A stretch of 64,000 nucleotides of DNA from CAVSRC01 sp963762605 (GCA_963762605.1 CAVXLJ010000025.1:337759-401758), one strand, 5' to 3'. Positions 9,523 through 18,180 are shown, numbered from the stretch's first letter. Translations and numbers: made by a program. The notes: a model not told the origin generated them from the sequence alone.

Positions 9523-9547
9523 GCCGGACGCCGGTCCGGGCATGGAA

Positions 9548-9567
9548 ATTCCGGCTTGCGCCGGAAT
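9548..9567. repeat. REP-like palindrome between infC and rpmI
   Basis: ATTCCGGC and GCCGGAAT form a perfect 8-bp inverted repeat around TTGC, in the style of extragenic palindromes common in alphaproteobacteria. It lies in the 200-base infC-rpmI spacer, where it could also act as an mRNA hairpin. Confidence 0.6.
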
Positions 9568-9722
9568 GACGGACGGATGGCGGCGCGCGCCCATGCCCTT
9601 GTGCGCCGCACCCCACACCGCTATAAACCCGCGGTTTCGCGCCGCCCGGCCTGAAAAGGGCATGCCGTGGCGGTGCCGAATGCTCCTCGAAAGAGCAGTC
9701 CTCAAGTATTGAAGGAAGCAAA

Positions 9723-9923
9723 ATGCCCAAACTGAAGACCAAGAGCGGCGCCAAAAAGCGCTTCAAGCTCTCCGCGACCGGCAAGGTGATCCACGCCCAG
9801 ATGGGCAAGCGGCACGGCATGATCAAGCGGACCAACAAGCAGATTCGCAACCTGCGCGGCACCCGCGTCATGTTCAAGACCGACGGCGAGAACGTCAAAA
9901 AGTACTTTCTCCCCAACGCTTAA
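9723..9923 (+). CDS. rpmI: 50S ribosomal protein L35
   Basis: L35 is a small basic protein of the large ribosomal subunit. The 66-residue product begins MPKLKTKSGAKKRFK and contains GKRHGMIKRTNKQIR, both diagnostic. It sits between infC and rplT as in most bacteria. A GAAGGAAGCAAA Shine-Dalgarno region precedes the ATG. Confidence 0.97.
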   Translation: MPKLKTKSGAKKRFKLSATGKVIHAQMGKRHGMIKRTNKQIRNLRGTRVMFKTDGENVKKYFLPNA

Positions 9924-9951
9924 GCCCTGAGACCCGTCAAGGAGACCCCCC

Positions 9952-10311
9952 ATGTCGCGAGTGAAACGCGGCGTCACATCGCACGCCAAGCACAAGAAGG
10001 TCCTGCAGCGCGCCAAAGGCTTCTACGGCCGCCGCAAGAACACCATCCGTACCGCCAAGGCCGCCGTCGACAAGGCCGGGCAGTATGCCTATCGCGATCG
10101 CAAGAATCGCAAGCGCTCCTTCCGCGCTTTGTGGATCCAGCGCATCAACGCTGCCGTCCGCGAGCACGGCCTCACCTATGGTCGATTTATTGACGGCCTC
10201 GGCAAGGCCGGGGTCGAGATCGACCGCAAGGTCCTGGCCGAGCTTGCCGTCAGCGAGCCGGCCTCGTTCAAGACGCTGGTGGACAAGGCGGCAGGCGCTC
10301 TGGCTGCCTGA
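9952..10311 (+). CDS. rplT: 50S ribosomal protein L20
   Basis: L20 is an early-assembly 23S rRNA-binding protein and, in enterobacteria, represses the rpmI-rplT operon. This 119-residue protein has the expected N-terminus MSRVKRGVTSHAKHKKVLQ and the motif AKGFYGRRKNTIRTAKAAV. The gene lies 28 bases after rpmI with AAGGAGACC ahead of its ATG. Confidence 0.97.
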   Translation: MSRVKRGVTSHAKHKKVLQRAKGFYGRRKNTIRTAKAAVDKAGQYAYRDRKNRKRSFRALWIQRINAAVREHGLTYGRFIDGLGKAGVEIDRKVLAELAVSEPASFKTLVDKAAGALAA

Positions 10312-10368
10312 CGGCTCCACCCCAGACGGCGTCTTGCCAGTCCGGTCGCCGGGGCCTCCGGCGGCCGA

Positions 10369-10403
10369 CTGCCCGCTGGGCAGCTTGTCCTCTGCCCGGT
10401 TTT
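10369..10403 (+). terminator. Attenuator-like alternative hairpins upstream of pheS
   Basis: Three segments can pair in two exclusive ways. CTGCCC (10369-10374) can pair with GGGCAG (10378-10383). Alternatively the latter, extended to CTGGGCAG, pairs with CTGCCCGG (10392-10399), followed by TTTT. The second form resembles a Rho-independent terminator. pheST is regulated by attenuation in E. coli. No Phe-rich leader peptide was identified here, so this remains structural inference. Confidence 0.35.
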
Positions 10404-10446
10404 CTGTTGAAAGCGAGGCCCTGATGAGGGCCGGGCGGATGCCGAA

Positions 10447-11541
10447 ATGACCACAACCGAAGCCGATATCGTCGCGCTCGAGCGCGACATTGCCGCACGC
10501 ATTGCGCAAAGCCCCGACGAGCCGGCGCTCGAAGCCGAGCGTGTTGCCGCACTGGGCAAGAAGGGCCGCATCTCCGAGTTGATGAAGGGCCTCGGCGCCA
10601 TGTCGCCGGAGGAGCGCAAGGTCATGGGGCCGGCGCTCAATGGCCTCAAGGACCGGGTCGGCGAGGCGCTCGCCGCCCGCCGCGTCGTGCTCAAGGAACA
10701 GGACCTCGTCCGCCGCCTCGCTTCAGAAGCGGTCGATGTCACCCTGCCGGTGCGCGCCGCCCCGCTGGAGACCGGCCGCATCCATCCGGTCAGCCAGGTC
10801 ATGGACGAGATCACCGCCATCTTTGCCGACCTCGGCTTCCGCATCGCCGAAGGCCCCGACATCGAGACCGACTACTACAATTTCACCGCGCTCAATTTTC
10901 CGCCCGGCCATCCGGCGCGCGAGATGCACGACACCTTCTTCCTCAAGGAGAAGGCGGACGGCGAGCGCATGGTGCTCAGGACCCACACCTCGCCGGTGCA
11001 AATTCGCACCATGGAGACAACCCGGCCGCCGATCCGCATCGTCGCGCCCGGGCGTACCTACCGTTTCGATTCCGACCAGACCCACACCCCGATGTTCCAT
11101 CAGATCGAGGGTCTGGTCATCGACGAGGACAGCCATATCGGCCACCTGAAATGGGTGCTGGAGGAGTTCTGCCGCGCCTTCTTCGAGGTCAAGCAGGTTG
11201 AGATGCGTTTTCGCCCGAGCTTCTTCCCCTTCACCAGCCCGTCGATGGAGGTCGATATCCGCTGCCTGCGCCAGGGCAACGAGATCCGCATCGGCGAGGG
11301 CGACGACTGGCTCGAGATCCTCGGCTGCGGCATGGTCCACCCCAACGTACTCACCTATGGCGGCATTGATCCGGACAGGTATCAGGGCTTCGCCTGGGGC
11401 ATGGGGATCGACCGCATCGCCATGCTGAAATACGGCATGCCGGATCTGCGTGCCTTCTTCGATGCCGACGTGCGCTGGCTCAACCATTACGGCTTCCGAC
11501 CGCTCGACCTGCCGTCTCTGGCCGGAGGGCTGTCGTCATGA
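10447..11541 (+). CDS. pheS: Phenylalanine--tRNA ligase alpha subunit
   Basis: PheS is the catalytic subunit of the heterotetrameric class II phenylalanyl-tRNA synthetase. The 364-residue protein has an N-terminal coiled-coil tRNA-binding region, then class II motif 2 (VLRTHTSPVQIRTME; FHQIEGLVID) and motif 3 in GFAWGMGIDRIAMLKYG. LNFPPGHPAREMHDTFFL is a family signature. The partner pheT lies downstream but is separated by a DUF559 gene and repeats. Confidence 0.97.
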   Translation: MTTTEADIVALERDIAARIAQSPDEPALEAERVAALGKKGRISELMKGLGAMSPEERKVMGPALNGLKDRVGEALAARRVVLKEQDLVRRLASEAVDVTLPVRAAPLETGRIHPVSQVMDEITAIFADLGFRIAEGPDIETDYYNFTALNFPPGHPAREMHDTFFLKEKADGERMVLRTHTSPVQIRTMETTRPPIRIVAPGRTYRFDSDQTHTPMFHQIEGLVIDEDSHIGHLKWVLEEFCRAFFEVKQVEMRFRPSFFPFTSPSMEVDIRCLRQGNEIRIGEGDDWLEILGCGMVHPNVLTYGGIDPDRYQGFAWGMGIDRIAMLKYGMPDLRAFFDADVRWLNHYGFRPLDLPSLAGGLSS

Positions 11542-11570
11542 CTCGCCCAGCACTGAACCAGAGTGGGGGT

Positions 11571-11608
11571 GCCCTCGCCCCTTGCGGGGGAGGGATAGGG
11601 AGGGGGGC
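11571..11608 (+). repeat. GC-rich dispersed repeat, copy upstream of DUF559
   Basis: The core CCCTTGCGGGGGAGGGATAG followed by GGAGGGGGGCT is shared with 12130-12168 and, inverted, with 11987-12023. Copies bracket the DUF559 gene between pheS and pheT. Confidence 0.7.
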
Positions 11609-11636
11609 TTTACCCAATGCGAGGGGGGCTCTGCCC

Positions 11637-12095
11637 ATGCCTCACGATGATGTCCTGCGTCGGCAACGCGGTGCTGCGAAGCGCCTGCGCCGCGATCTGA
11701 CCGACGCCGAGCGCGCGCTCTGGGAGGTCCTCCGCGCGCACCGTTTCGAGGGCGTCGGCTTTCGGCGCCAGATGCCGATCGGTCGCTACATCGTCGATTT
11801 CGTCGCACACCGCATGCGGCTCGTCGTCGAGATCGACGGCGGTCAACACTATGCGGCCGAAGGTTCGGCGCGCGACCACGAACGCGACAATTGGCTGGCC
11901 GGTCGCGGCTATCGCGTGCTGCGCTTCTCCAACCTCGATGTCCTGGAGAATATCGACGGCGTGGCCGACGCCATCGCCGCAGCCTTACCCCCCTCCCAAC
12001 CCTCCCCCGCAAGGGGGGAGGGCTATGAGCCTGCGGCGACGTCCGAGCCAAACTCGGATGCTGTCAAGCGCGGCCGCTCCGGGAGGAAGTCGTGA
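11637..12095 (+). CDS. DUF559 endonuclease-domain protein
   Basis: This 152-residue DUF559 protein has a Vsr-like PD-(D/E)XK fold; members are predicted nucleases of unknown role. The core reads RYIVDFVAHRMRLVVEIDGG then QHY, which gives the D, E and H of the predicted active site, followed by RGYRVLRFSNLDVLENIDGV. The start at 11637 (MPHDDVLRRQRG) is chosen because the in-frame sequence upstream is translated repeat. The last ~35 residues are also partly repeat-derived (PPSQPSPARGEG). Its position between pheS and pheT, bracketed by repeats, suggests insertion. Confidence 0.8.
   Translation: MPHDDVLRRQRGAAKRLRRDLTDAERALWEVLRAHRFEGVGFRRQMPIGRYIVDFVAHRMRLVVEIDGGQHYAAEGSARDHERDNWLAGRGYRVLRFSNLDVLENIDGVADAIAAALPPSQPSPARGEGYEPAATSEPNSDAVKRGRSGRKS
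11987..12023 (-). repeat. GC-rich dispersed repeat, inverted copy at DUF559 3' end
   Basis: The reverse complement shares CCTCCCCCCTTGCGGGGGAG with the copy at 12130. It lies inside the 3' end of the DUF559 coding region. Confidence 0.7.
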
Positions 12096-12129
12096 TGACG
12101 ATCAGTCTTTCGATGAGTCTGTGTGAGGG

Positions 12130-12168
12130 TCCCCTCCCCCCTTGCGGGGGAGGGACAGGGAGGGGGGC
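12130..12168 (+). repeat. GC-rich dispersed repeat, copy upstream of pheT
   Basis: CCCTCCCCCCTTGCGGGGGA is followed by GGGACAGGGAGGGGGGCT. It has the same orientation as the copy at 11571 and ends about 40 bases before the pheT start. Confidence 0.7.
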
Positions 12169-12210
12169 TCTGCTTGAGAGCCCGCCAACCGTCAGCAAGG
12201 AGGCGGCGAA

Positions 12211-14634
12211 ATGAAATTCACCCTCTCCTGGCTGAAAGAGCATCTCGACACGGCGGTGACGCTTGACGGCATCGTCGACAAGCTCACCATGATTGGGCTC
12301 GAGGTCGAGTCGGTGCACGACCCGGCCGAGCAGTATTCCGCCTTCCGTCTCGCCAGGGTGCTCTCCGCCGAGAAGCACCCCAATGCCGACCGCCTGCGGG
12401 TCTGCGTCGTCGATCCGGGCGACGGCAGCCGCATCCAGGTGGTCTGCGGCGCCCCCAATGCGCGCGCCGGCATGACCGGCGTCTTTGCCCCGGCCGGCAC
12501 CTTCATTCCCGGCACCGGGGTGCAGCTCGAGAAGGGCGTCATCCGCGGCGTCGAATCGAACGGCATGCTCTTGTCGGAGCGCGAGCTCGGCGTATCCGAC
12601 GATCACGAGGGCATCGTCGACCTGCCCGAGGATGCGCCCGTCGGAGAGCCCTATGCCGCCTATGCCGGCCTCGACGATCCGGTCATCGACGTCGCCGTTT
12701 CGCCCAACCGGCCCGATGCGCTCGGCGTTTCCGGCATCGCCCGCGATCTCGCCGCCGCCGGCATCGGCTATCTCATCGAGCGGCCGGTCAAGCCGGTAAA
12801 GGGCGAGGGCCCCTGCCCGGTCAAGGTCAGGTTCGATTTCGGCGACACGCCGCCGCTTGGTCTCGCCTTCGCCTTGCGCATGGTGCGCGGGGTGAAGAAC
12901 GGCCCGTCGCCGGCCTGGCTGCAGAAGCGCCTGCGCGCCATCGGCTTGCGCCCCATCAACGCGCTGGTCGATATCACCAACCTCATCACCTACGATCGCA
13001 ACCGCCCGCTGCATGTCTTCGACGCGGCCAAGGTCAAGGGCGACCTGACCGTTCGCCGCGCCCGCGCGGGCGAAGAGCTGTTGGCGCTCGATGGCCGCAC
13101 CTACGCGCTCGATCCGACCATGTGCGTGATCGCCGACGACAACGGCGTCGAATCGCTTGCCGGTGTCATCGGCGGCGAGCTCTCCGGCTCGTCGGAAACG
13201 ACCACCGACGTCCTCATCGAATCGGCCCTGTGGGAACCGCTCAACATCGCCCAGACCGGCCGCAAGCTCGGCATCAACACCGACGCCCGCTACCGCAACG
13301 AGCGCGGCATCGATCCGGCCTTCAACATGCCGGGCCTCGATCTCGCCACCCAGATGGTCGTCGATCTGTGCGGCGGCACGCCGAGCGAGGTGGTGCTTGC
13401 CGGCGAGATTCCCAAGCCGGTCAACGTCATCGAATTCCCGATCTCTGAGGTCAAGCGCCTCGGCGGTATCGACCCGTCGATGACCGACGTGAACGACATC
13501 CTTTCCGCGCTCGGCTTCGTCGTGAAGCCACACAAGACCGAGGGGACCCTTTCGGTCACAGTACCGAGCTGGCGCCCGGCGACCTCCATCAAGGCCGATC
13601 TCGTCGAGGAGGTGGTGCGCATCATCGGCGTCGACCGCGTGCCGCCGGCGCCGCTCGGCCGCAACCCCGGTGCGCTGGAACCGCTGCTCACCCTCATCCA
13701 GAACCGCACGCGCCGGGCCAAACGGGCGCTTGCCGCGCGCGGCCTGGTCGAGGCGGTCACCTGGTCCTTCATCGCTCACGACCGCGCGGTTGCCTTCGGC
13801 GGCGGCGAGGAGTCTCTGGTGCTCGCCAATCCGATTTCCCCCGACATGTCGGACATGCGGCCGAGCCTTATCCCCGGCCTCATCGCCGCGGCCCAGCGCA
13901 ATGCCGATCGCGGCGCGTCGGATCTCGCCTTGTTCGAGGTCGGTCAGATCTATCGCGGCGACCGACCGGAGGATCAGGCCACTGCCGCCACCGGTCTCCG
14001 CCGCGGCACGGCCGGTGCTGCCGGCAGCGGCCGCCACTGGTCGGCCAGAGCCCAGCCGGTCTCCGTCTTCGACGCCAAGGCCGATGCGCTGGCTTTGCTC
14101 GATGCGCTGGGGCTCTCCGCCGACAAGGTGCAGATCACAGCGGACGCGCCGGCCTGGTATCACCCCGGCCGCTCGGGCACGATCCGTCAGGGGCCGAAGA
14201 CCGTCATCGGCACCTTCGGCGAGTTCCATCCCAAGGCGCTGGAGCTTCTCGACGCCGAAGGGCCGCTCGCCGGCTTCGAGATCATTCTCGAGGCGATCCG
14301 GGCGCCGCGCCAGAAGGCGACGAAGACCAAGCCGGTGCTCAAGCTTTCAGACTTCCAGCCGGTCCGGCGCGATTTCGCCTTCGTCGTCGATCACGCCGTG
14401 ACCGCGGCAAAGATCGTTCGTGCCGCCGAGGGAGCCGATCGCAAGCTGATCTCCGGCGTCTCGGTCTTCGACCTGTTCGACGGTGCGGCACTGGGCGAGG
14501 GCAAGAAGTCGGTCGCCATCGAGGTGACCTTGCAGCCGAGCGAGCGCACGCTCACCGACCAGGACATCGAGGCGGTGTCCGCCAAGATCGTCGCCGAGGT
14601 CAGCAAGGCGACCGGCGGCACGCTAAGGGCGTGA
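12211..14634 (+). CDS. pheT: Phenylalanine--tRNA ligase beta subunit
   Basis: PheT forms the structural and editing half of phenylalanyl-tRNA synthetase. The 807-residue protein starts MKFTLSWLKEHLDT. It has the EMAP-like tRNA-binding OB domain (ADRLRVCVVDPGDG; VVCGAPNARAGM), then the B3/B4 editing domain (INALVDITNLITYD), B5 and catalytic-like domains, and a C-terminal FDX-ACB anticodon-binding domain (FQPVRRDFAFVVD; EVTLQPSERTLTDQDIE). AAGGAGG precedes the ATG. The stop overlaps the GTG of the next gene. Confidence 0.96.
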   Translation: MKFTLSWLKEHLDTAVTLDGIVDKLTMIGLEVESVHDPAEQYSAFRLARVLSAEKHPNADRLRVCVVDPGDGSRIQVVCGAPNARAGMTGVFAPAGTFIPGTGVQLEKGVIRGVESNGMLLSERELGVSDDHEGIVDLPEDAPVGEPYAAYAGLDDPVIDVAVSPNRPDALGVSGIARDLAAAGIGYLIERPVKPVKGEGPCPVKVRFDFGDTPPLGLAFALRMVRGVKNGPSPAWLQKRLRAIGLRPINALVDITNLITYDRNRPLHVFDAAKVKGDLTVRRARAGEELLALDGRTYALDPTMCVIADDNGVESLAGVIGGELSGSSETTTDVLIESALWEPLNIAQTGRKLGINTDARYRNERGIDPAFNMPGLDLATQMVVDLCGGTPSEVVLAGEIPKPVNVIEFPISEVKRLGGIDPSMTDVNDILSALGFVVKPHKTEGTLSVTVPSWRPATSIKADLVEEVVRIIGVDRVPPAPLGRNPGALEPLLTLIQNRTRRAKRALAARGLVEAVTWSFIAHDRAVAFGGGEESLVLANPISPDMSDMRPSLIPGLIAAAQRNADRGASDLALFEVGQIYRGDRPEDQATAATGLRRGTAGAAGSGRHWSARAQPVSVFDAKADALALLDALGLSADKVQITADAPAWYHPGRSGTIRQGPKTVIGTFGEFHPKALELLDAEGPLAGFEIILEAIRAPRQKATKTKPVLKLSDFQPVRRDFAFVVDHAVTAAKIVRAAEGADRKLISGVSVFDLFDGAALGEGKKSVAIEVTLQPSERTLTDQDIEAVSAKIVAEVSKATGGTLRA

Positions 14635-15207
14635 TCGGCCCCTGGTGCATTCACGGCCATGCGATCGTCTCCGCCGACGACCGCATCGCCGGCCCTGACG
14701 GCCTGACGCCACCGTCCCTGCGCAACCAGGCCGATTGGCGGCGCTTCCAGCACGCGCTGGATCAGGCGGCGGTCACGGTGCTCGGCCGCCTCGGCCATGA
14801 AGCGAACCCGAACCGCAAGAACCGCAACCGTATGGTGCTGTCGTCTTCCGCGCGTGGCGTCGAACGCCGCGCCGATGCCTGGTGGTGGAACCCGGCGGAT
14901 GCACCGCTGGAAGCGGCGCTGCAAGAAGGCCGCGCCCGGCGGCGGCATCGTTGCGGTTCCCGGCGGCCGGCGGGTCTTCGACCTGTTTCTGGGGCTCGGC
15001 TTCGACGAATTCCATCTCGCCCGCGCCGCGTCGGTGCGCTTGCCCCAAGGCATCCCGATCTTCTCCGGCCTCGCCGAAACCCGCCCGGCGGAAGCCCTGC
15101 TGGCGGCCTCCGGCCTTGTCGCCGACGAGACGGAAGTCCTTGATTCGGCTGCGAATGTGACCTTCGCCCTGTGGCGCCGCGCGGCCGGCGCCGACGCGCC
15201 GGCTTGA
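14631..15207 (+). pseudogene. RibD C-terminal/dihydrofolate-reductase-like protein, frameshifted
   Basis: The gene starts at GTG 14631 inside the pheT stop (GTGA). Frame one gives CIHGHAIVSADDRIAG and AVTVLGRLGHEANPNRKNRN. Near 14925 one extra base shifts the frame, after which GGGIVAVPGGRRVFDLFLGL, then GFDEFHLARAA and VRLPQGIPIFSG continue the fold. Together these match the RibD C-terminal/DHFR-like superfamily, whose members reduce pterin- or deazaflavin-related substrates with NADPH. Whether this is a true pseudogene or an assembly error cannot be told from the sequence alone. Confidence 0.7.
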
Positions 15208-15254
15208 CCGGCCGGCGGCGGGACAACACAGTGTGGCGGTGAGGAGGCACGACG

Positions 15255-15755
15255 ATGAGCGACGACGGGGACCTTCACGGAACGCGCTTTTTCGATGCGG
15301 TTCTCGATGCGGCGGCGATCGACGCGCTGCACGCGGCCTCGCATCGCGTCGTCTTCCGGCGCGGCGCCGTTCTGATGCGCCAGGGCGAACCCGGCACCTC
15401 CATGTTCTCCATTGTCTCCGGCAAGGTCGTCGTCTCGGTGCATGAGCCCGGCGGCGAGCGCAAGGTCGCCGAGCTCGGTCCCGACGACTATGTCGGCGAG
15501 ATGTCGTTGCTCACCGGCGAGCCGCGCACCGCAACCGTCACCGCAAAAGGCAAGGTGGTAGCCTTGGAAACGCCCAAGGCGGCGCTGCAGCCGATCCTCG
15601 CCAAGGCGCCGCACCTCTGCCGCCAGTTCGCCGACATGGTCAGAGACCGCCAGCTCGAACTCGCCCGGCTTCACGAGGATTACGCGCGCTGGAACAGCCT
15701 CGGCAGCGATCCGGCCGAAGTCGCCGCCCGCATGACCGCCTTCTATTCGGGCTGA
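15255..15755 (+). CDS. Cyclic nucleotide-binding domain protein
   Basis: This 166-residue protein is a single cyclic-nucleotide-binding (CRP N-terminal-like) domain. VVFRRGAVLMRQGEPGTSMF and VAELGPDDYVGEMSLLTGEP form the beta-roll and phosphate-binding cassette; the consensus FGExALL..PRxAT is recognisable with EPRTATVTA. No DNA-binding helix-turn-helix follows, so it is not a CRP-type transcription factor as it stands. It may sense a nucleotide and act through protein contacts. Confidence 0.8.
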   Translation: MSDDGDLHGTRFFDAVLDAAAIDALHAASHRVVFRRGAVLMRQGEPGTSMFSIVSGKVVVSVHEPGGERKVAELGPDDYVGEMSLLTGEPRTATVTAKGKVVALETPKAALQPILAKAPHLCRQFADMVRDRQLELARLHEDYARWNSLGSDPAEVAARMTAFYSG

Positions 15756-15836
15756 CGGCAGCAGGCGCCTTCCGTTCGTCTCCGTGAAAGAATGGACCCA
15801 GGCCGGACTCGACCGTGGCATATCTCGCCTGGATGC

Positions 15837-15852
15837 CCGCCTCCGCAGGCGG
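15837..15852. repeat. Short palindrome in the spacer before doxX
   Basis: CCGCCT and AGGCGG pair around CCGC, in an extragenic-palindrome context (GGATGCCCGCCTCCG). It may act as a terminator for the upstream cNMP-binding gene, but no T-run follows. Confidence 0.4.
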
Positions 15853-15993
15853 AGCGATGTACATCGCGGGGCTGAGTGCCCGCTTCACGGCATTGTCATC
15901 GCGGCGTGAGCGACGGCTCGCGCCGTGGCTTCTATTTATCGCCCGCGTTTCATGCGGCATCGCCGCGACACCACCGAATCAGGAAATCCTTGC

Positions 15994-16419
15994 ATGAACT
16001 TCGAGGCGTTCTTCTCGCCCTGGCGGCCCTATGCGCTGTCGGTGCTGCGCATCATGACGGCGCTCCTCTACCTCCAGGAGGGCACGATGAAGCTGTTCGA
16101 TTTCCCGCCGTCCCGTTTCCACCCGGCACTGTTCTCGCTCTTCGGCCTGGCCGGCGTGATCGAAGTCGTCGGCGGCGTACTGCTCGTCATCGGGTTGTTC
16201 ACACGGCCGGTCGCTTTCATCTTCGCCGGCGAGATGGCCGTTGCCTATTTCATGTTCGCCGCCCCGCACTCCTTCTTCCCGGCCATCAATCACGGCAACA
16301 CGATCGTCCTGTTCTGCTTCATCTACCTCTATATCGTCACCGCCGGGGCCGGCCCGTGGAGCCTCGACCATTGGCGCGCGACCGGCAGCCTCTCGGCCAC
16401 CACGTCGGCGAAGGCATGA
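15994..16419 (+). CDS. DoxX family membrane protein
   Basis: This 141-residue inner-membrane protein has four hydrophobic segments: ALSVLRIMTALLYLQEG, FSLFGLAGVIEVVGGVLLVI, a segment around RPVAFIFAGEMAVAYFMFA, and TIVLFCFIYLYIVTAGAG. Together with the ending GPWSLDH these identify the DoxX family, whose members are linked to redox/thiol stress in some bacteria but are mostly uncharacterised. The start at 15994 has AGGAAAT upstream; an earlier in-frame ATG would add an unlikely basic tail. Confidence 0.85.
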   Translation: MNFEAFFSPWRPYALSVLRIMTALLYLQEGTMKLFDFPPSRFHPALFSLFGLAGVIEVVGGVLLVIGLFTRPVAFIFAGEMAVAYFMFAAPHSFFPAINHGNTIVLFCFIYLYIVTAGAGPWSLDHWRATGSLSATTSAKA

Positions 16420-16435
16420 GCTGAAACGGCGTTGC

Positions 16436-17131
16436 CTAGAAATCGAGATCGGCGTAGTGCGCGGCGGCCGGCATGCCGCGCACCTGGTCGGCGAGGATGG
16501 CACGGAACGAGGGCCGCGATTTGACCCGCGCATACCAGGCTTTCGCCCCGGCCTCTTCTTCCCACGGTACTTCGCCGAGATAGTCCACCACCGAGAACGC
16601 TGCCCCTGCGGCCAGGTCGGCGACGGTGATGTCGCGGCCGGCCAGGCAATTCCGCCGCGCCGTCAGGTAGCCGATATAGCCGAGGTGGTAGCGGATGTTC
16701 GCCCGCGCCGCGCGGATCGCCGCCGCGTCGGGCGGTCCGCCACCATCCGTCACCGCCATGCGCCGCTTGGTGACCTTTTCGGTCACCAGATAGCCGGTGA
16801 CCTCCGCTTCCATCTTGGTCAGGTACCAGTCGACCAGACGGCGCGCCTCGGCGCGCTCGGCCGGCACCGCCGGCATCAGCGGCGTGATCTCGCCCAGCCG
16901 CGCACCGCGCGTCTCGTTCAGATATTCGCCGGCAACCGTGGCGCCTGAGACCGAAGTCTCGTCATCGTCGATCAGCACCGGCACGCTGCCCGCCGGGTTG
17001 AGCTTGAGCAGCGCCTCGCTGCGCTCCCACGGGTGCTCCTCGATCAGGGTCGGCGTCTCGCCGAATTCCGCCAGCAGAAGGCGGACAAAGCGCGAGCCGG
17101 CCGAAAGCGGATGGTGGTGGAGGATCGGCAT
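16436..17131 (-). CDS. Glutathione S-transferase family protein
   Basis: This is a 231-residue cytosolic GST-like protein. The thioredoxin-fold N-domain includes HHPLSAGSRFVRLLLAEFG and LNPAGSVPVLIDDDE (the cis-Pro VPVL turn that binds glutathione), then VSGATVAGEYLNE. The all-helical C-domain has the N-capping motif region RDITVADLAAGAAFSVVDYL. It is convergent with doxX. Substrate not inferable. Confidence 0.87.
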   Translation of the reverse strand: MPILHHHPLSAGSRFVRLLLAEFGETPTLIEEHPWERSEALLKLNPAGSVPVLIDDDETSVSGATVAGEYLNETRGARLGEITPLMPAVPAERAEARRLVDWYLTKMEAEVTGYLVTEKVTKRRMAVTDGGGPPDAAAIRAARANIRYHLGYIGYLTARRNCLAGRDITVADLAAGAAFSVVDYLGEVPWEEEAGAKAWYARVKSRPSFRAILADQVRGMPAAAHYADLDF

Positions 17132-17286
17132 CTAACGGAAAATACCCCGAGAAGGCGCGGAACATGTCCCGCGCCACGTCGCGAATCGGCCAACCAATCT
17201 AGGCCGCCGACCGCCGGGGGTATAGAACCCGCTTCCGGCGACAAAAAGGCGATTCGGCTTCAACGGACGGGAGGGGGCGCGGCCTC

Positions 17287-18114
17287 ATGGACCTCAAGAC
17301 GATCATCGACGCCATTGTCCTCGGCGTAGTGGAGGGCGTCACCGAGTTTCTGCCGGTCTCCTCGACGGCTCATCTGTTGCTGGCGGGACGTCTGCTTGGC
17401 TTCCAGATGCCCGAAGGAGGCAAGGCGGCATTCGATATTCTGATCCAGCTCGGCGCCATCCTCGCCCTGCTCGCGGTCTATGCCGCCCGCCTCTGGCAGA
17501 TCCTCACCGAGCTGCCGCGCGACCGGCGCACGCAGCGCTTCGTGCTCGGCGTCCTCATCGCCTTCCTGCCGGCCGCAATCTTCGGCGCCGCCCTTGAACA
17601 CATCATCACCGGCGTGTTCTTCCACTCGCTGATCCTGATCTCGCTGGCGCTCTTGATCGGCGGCGTCATCCTCTTGTTCATCGACCGCATGCCGCTCAAG
17701 CCCCGCCAGCATGATGTCATGGACTATCCGCTTGGCCTCTGTCTCGGCATCGGCCTGTTCCAGTGCCTGGCGCTTGTCCCTGGCGTGTCGCGTTCGGGTG
17801 CGACGATCGTCGGCGCGCTGCTGCTCGGCACCGACAAGCGCTCGGCGGCGGAATATTCCTTCTTCCTGGCCATGCCCACCATGGCCGGCGCCTTCGTCTT
17901 CGAGCTCTATAAGAACCGCCACGCCATCGATTTGAGCGGCGGCTTGATCATCTCACTCGGCTTCGTCGTCGCCTTCCTGGCGGCGCTGATTGTGGTGCGC
18001 GGCTTCCTGGGGTTCGTGTCGCGCCACGGCTTCGCGCTGTTCGCCTGGTGGCGCATCATCGTCGGCGCCATCGGCCTGGCGGTGGCGCTCGTCTTCGGCG
18101 TCAGCCTCGGCTGA
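17287..18114 (+). CDS. uppP: Undecaprenyl-diphosphatase
   Basis: UppP (BacA) dephosphorylates undecaprenyl diphosphate to recycle the lipid carrier for peptidoglycan and surface polysaccharides. The 275-residue integral membrane protein has the (E/Q)xxxE motif region GVVEGVTEFLPVSSTAHL and the second motif PGVSRSGATI. Multiple transmembrane helices and the usual length are present. It probably serves both cell-wall synthesis and the polysaccharide genes around 31-35 kb. Confidence 0.95.
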   Translation: MDLKTIIDAIVLGVVEGVTEFLPVSSTAHLLLAGRLLGFQMPEGGKAAFDILIQLGAILALLAVYAARLWQILTELPRDRRTQRFVLGVLIAFLPAAIFGAALEHIITGVFFHSLILISLALLIGGVILLFIDRMPLKPRQHDVMDYPLGLCLGIGLFQCLALVPGVSRSGATIVGALLLGTDKRSAAEYSFFLAMPTMAGAFVFELYKNRHAIDLSGGLIISLGFVVAFLAALIVVRGFLGFVSRHGFALFAWWRIIVGAIGLAVALVFGVSLG

Positions 18115-18139
18115 CAGACGATTGCCCGAGCGCTCGTTC

Positions 18140-18180
18140 ACCCACCCTGAAAGGGGAGGGTCGCCCGGTGGAGCCAAGCG
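18140..18180. repeat. GC-rich repeat downstream of uppP
   Basis: CACCCTGAAAGGGGAGGGTC followed by GCCCGGTGGAGCCAAGCGGG resembles a diverged member of the polypurine/polypyrimidine repeats seen in polA and around DUF559. The similarity is loose. Confidence 0.35.

Noticed and set aside
12064..14229. Long minus-strand open frame of about 720 codons
   Set aside because: It lies wholly antisense to pheT, which is unmistakable; long antisense frames are expected in high-GC codon usage. The same applies to the long antisense frames over polA, rpoN, dnaA and the GT41 gene.
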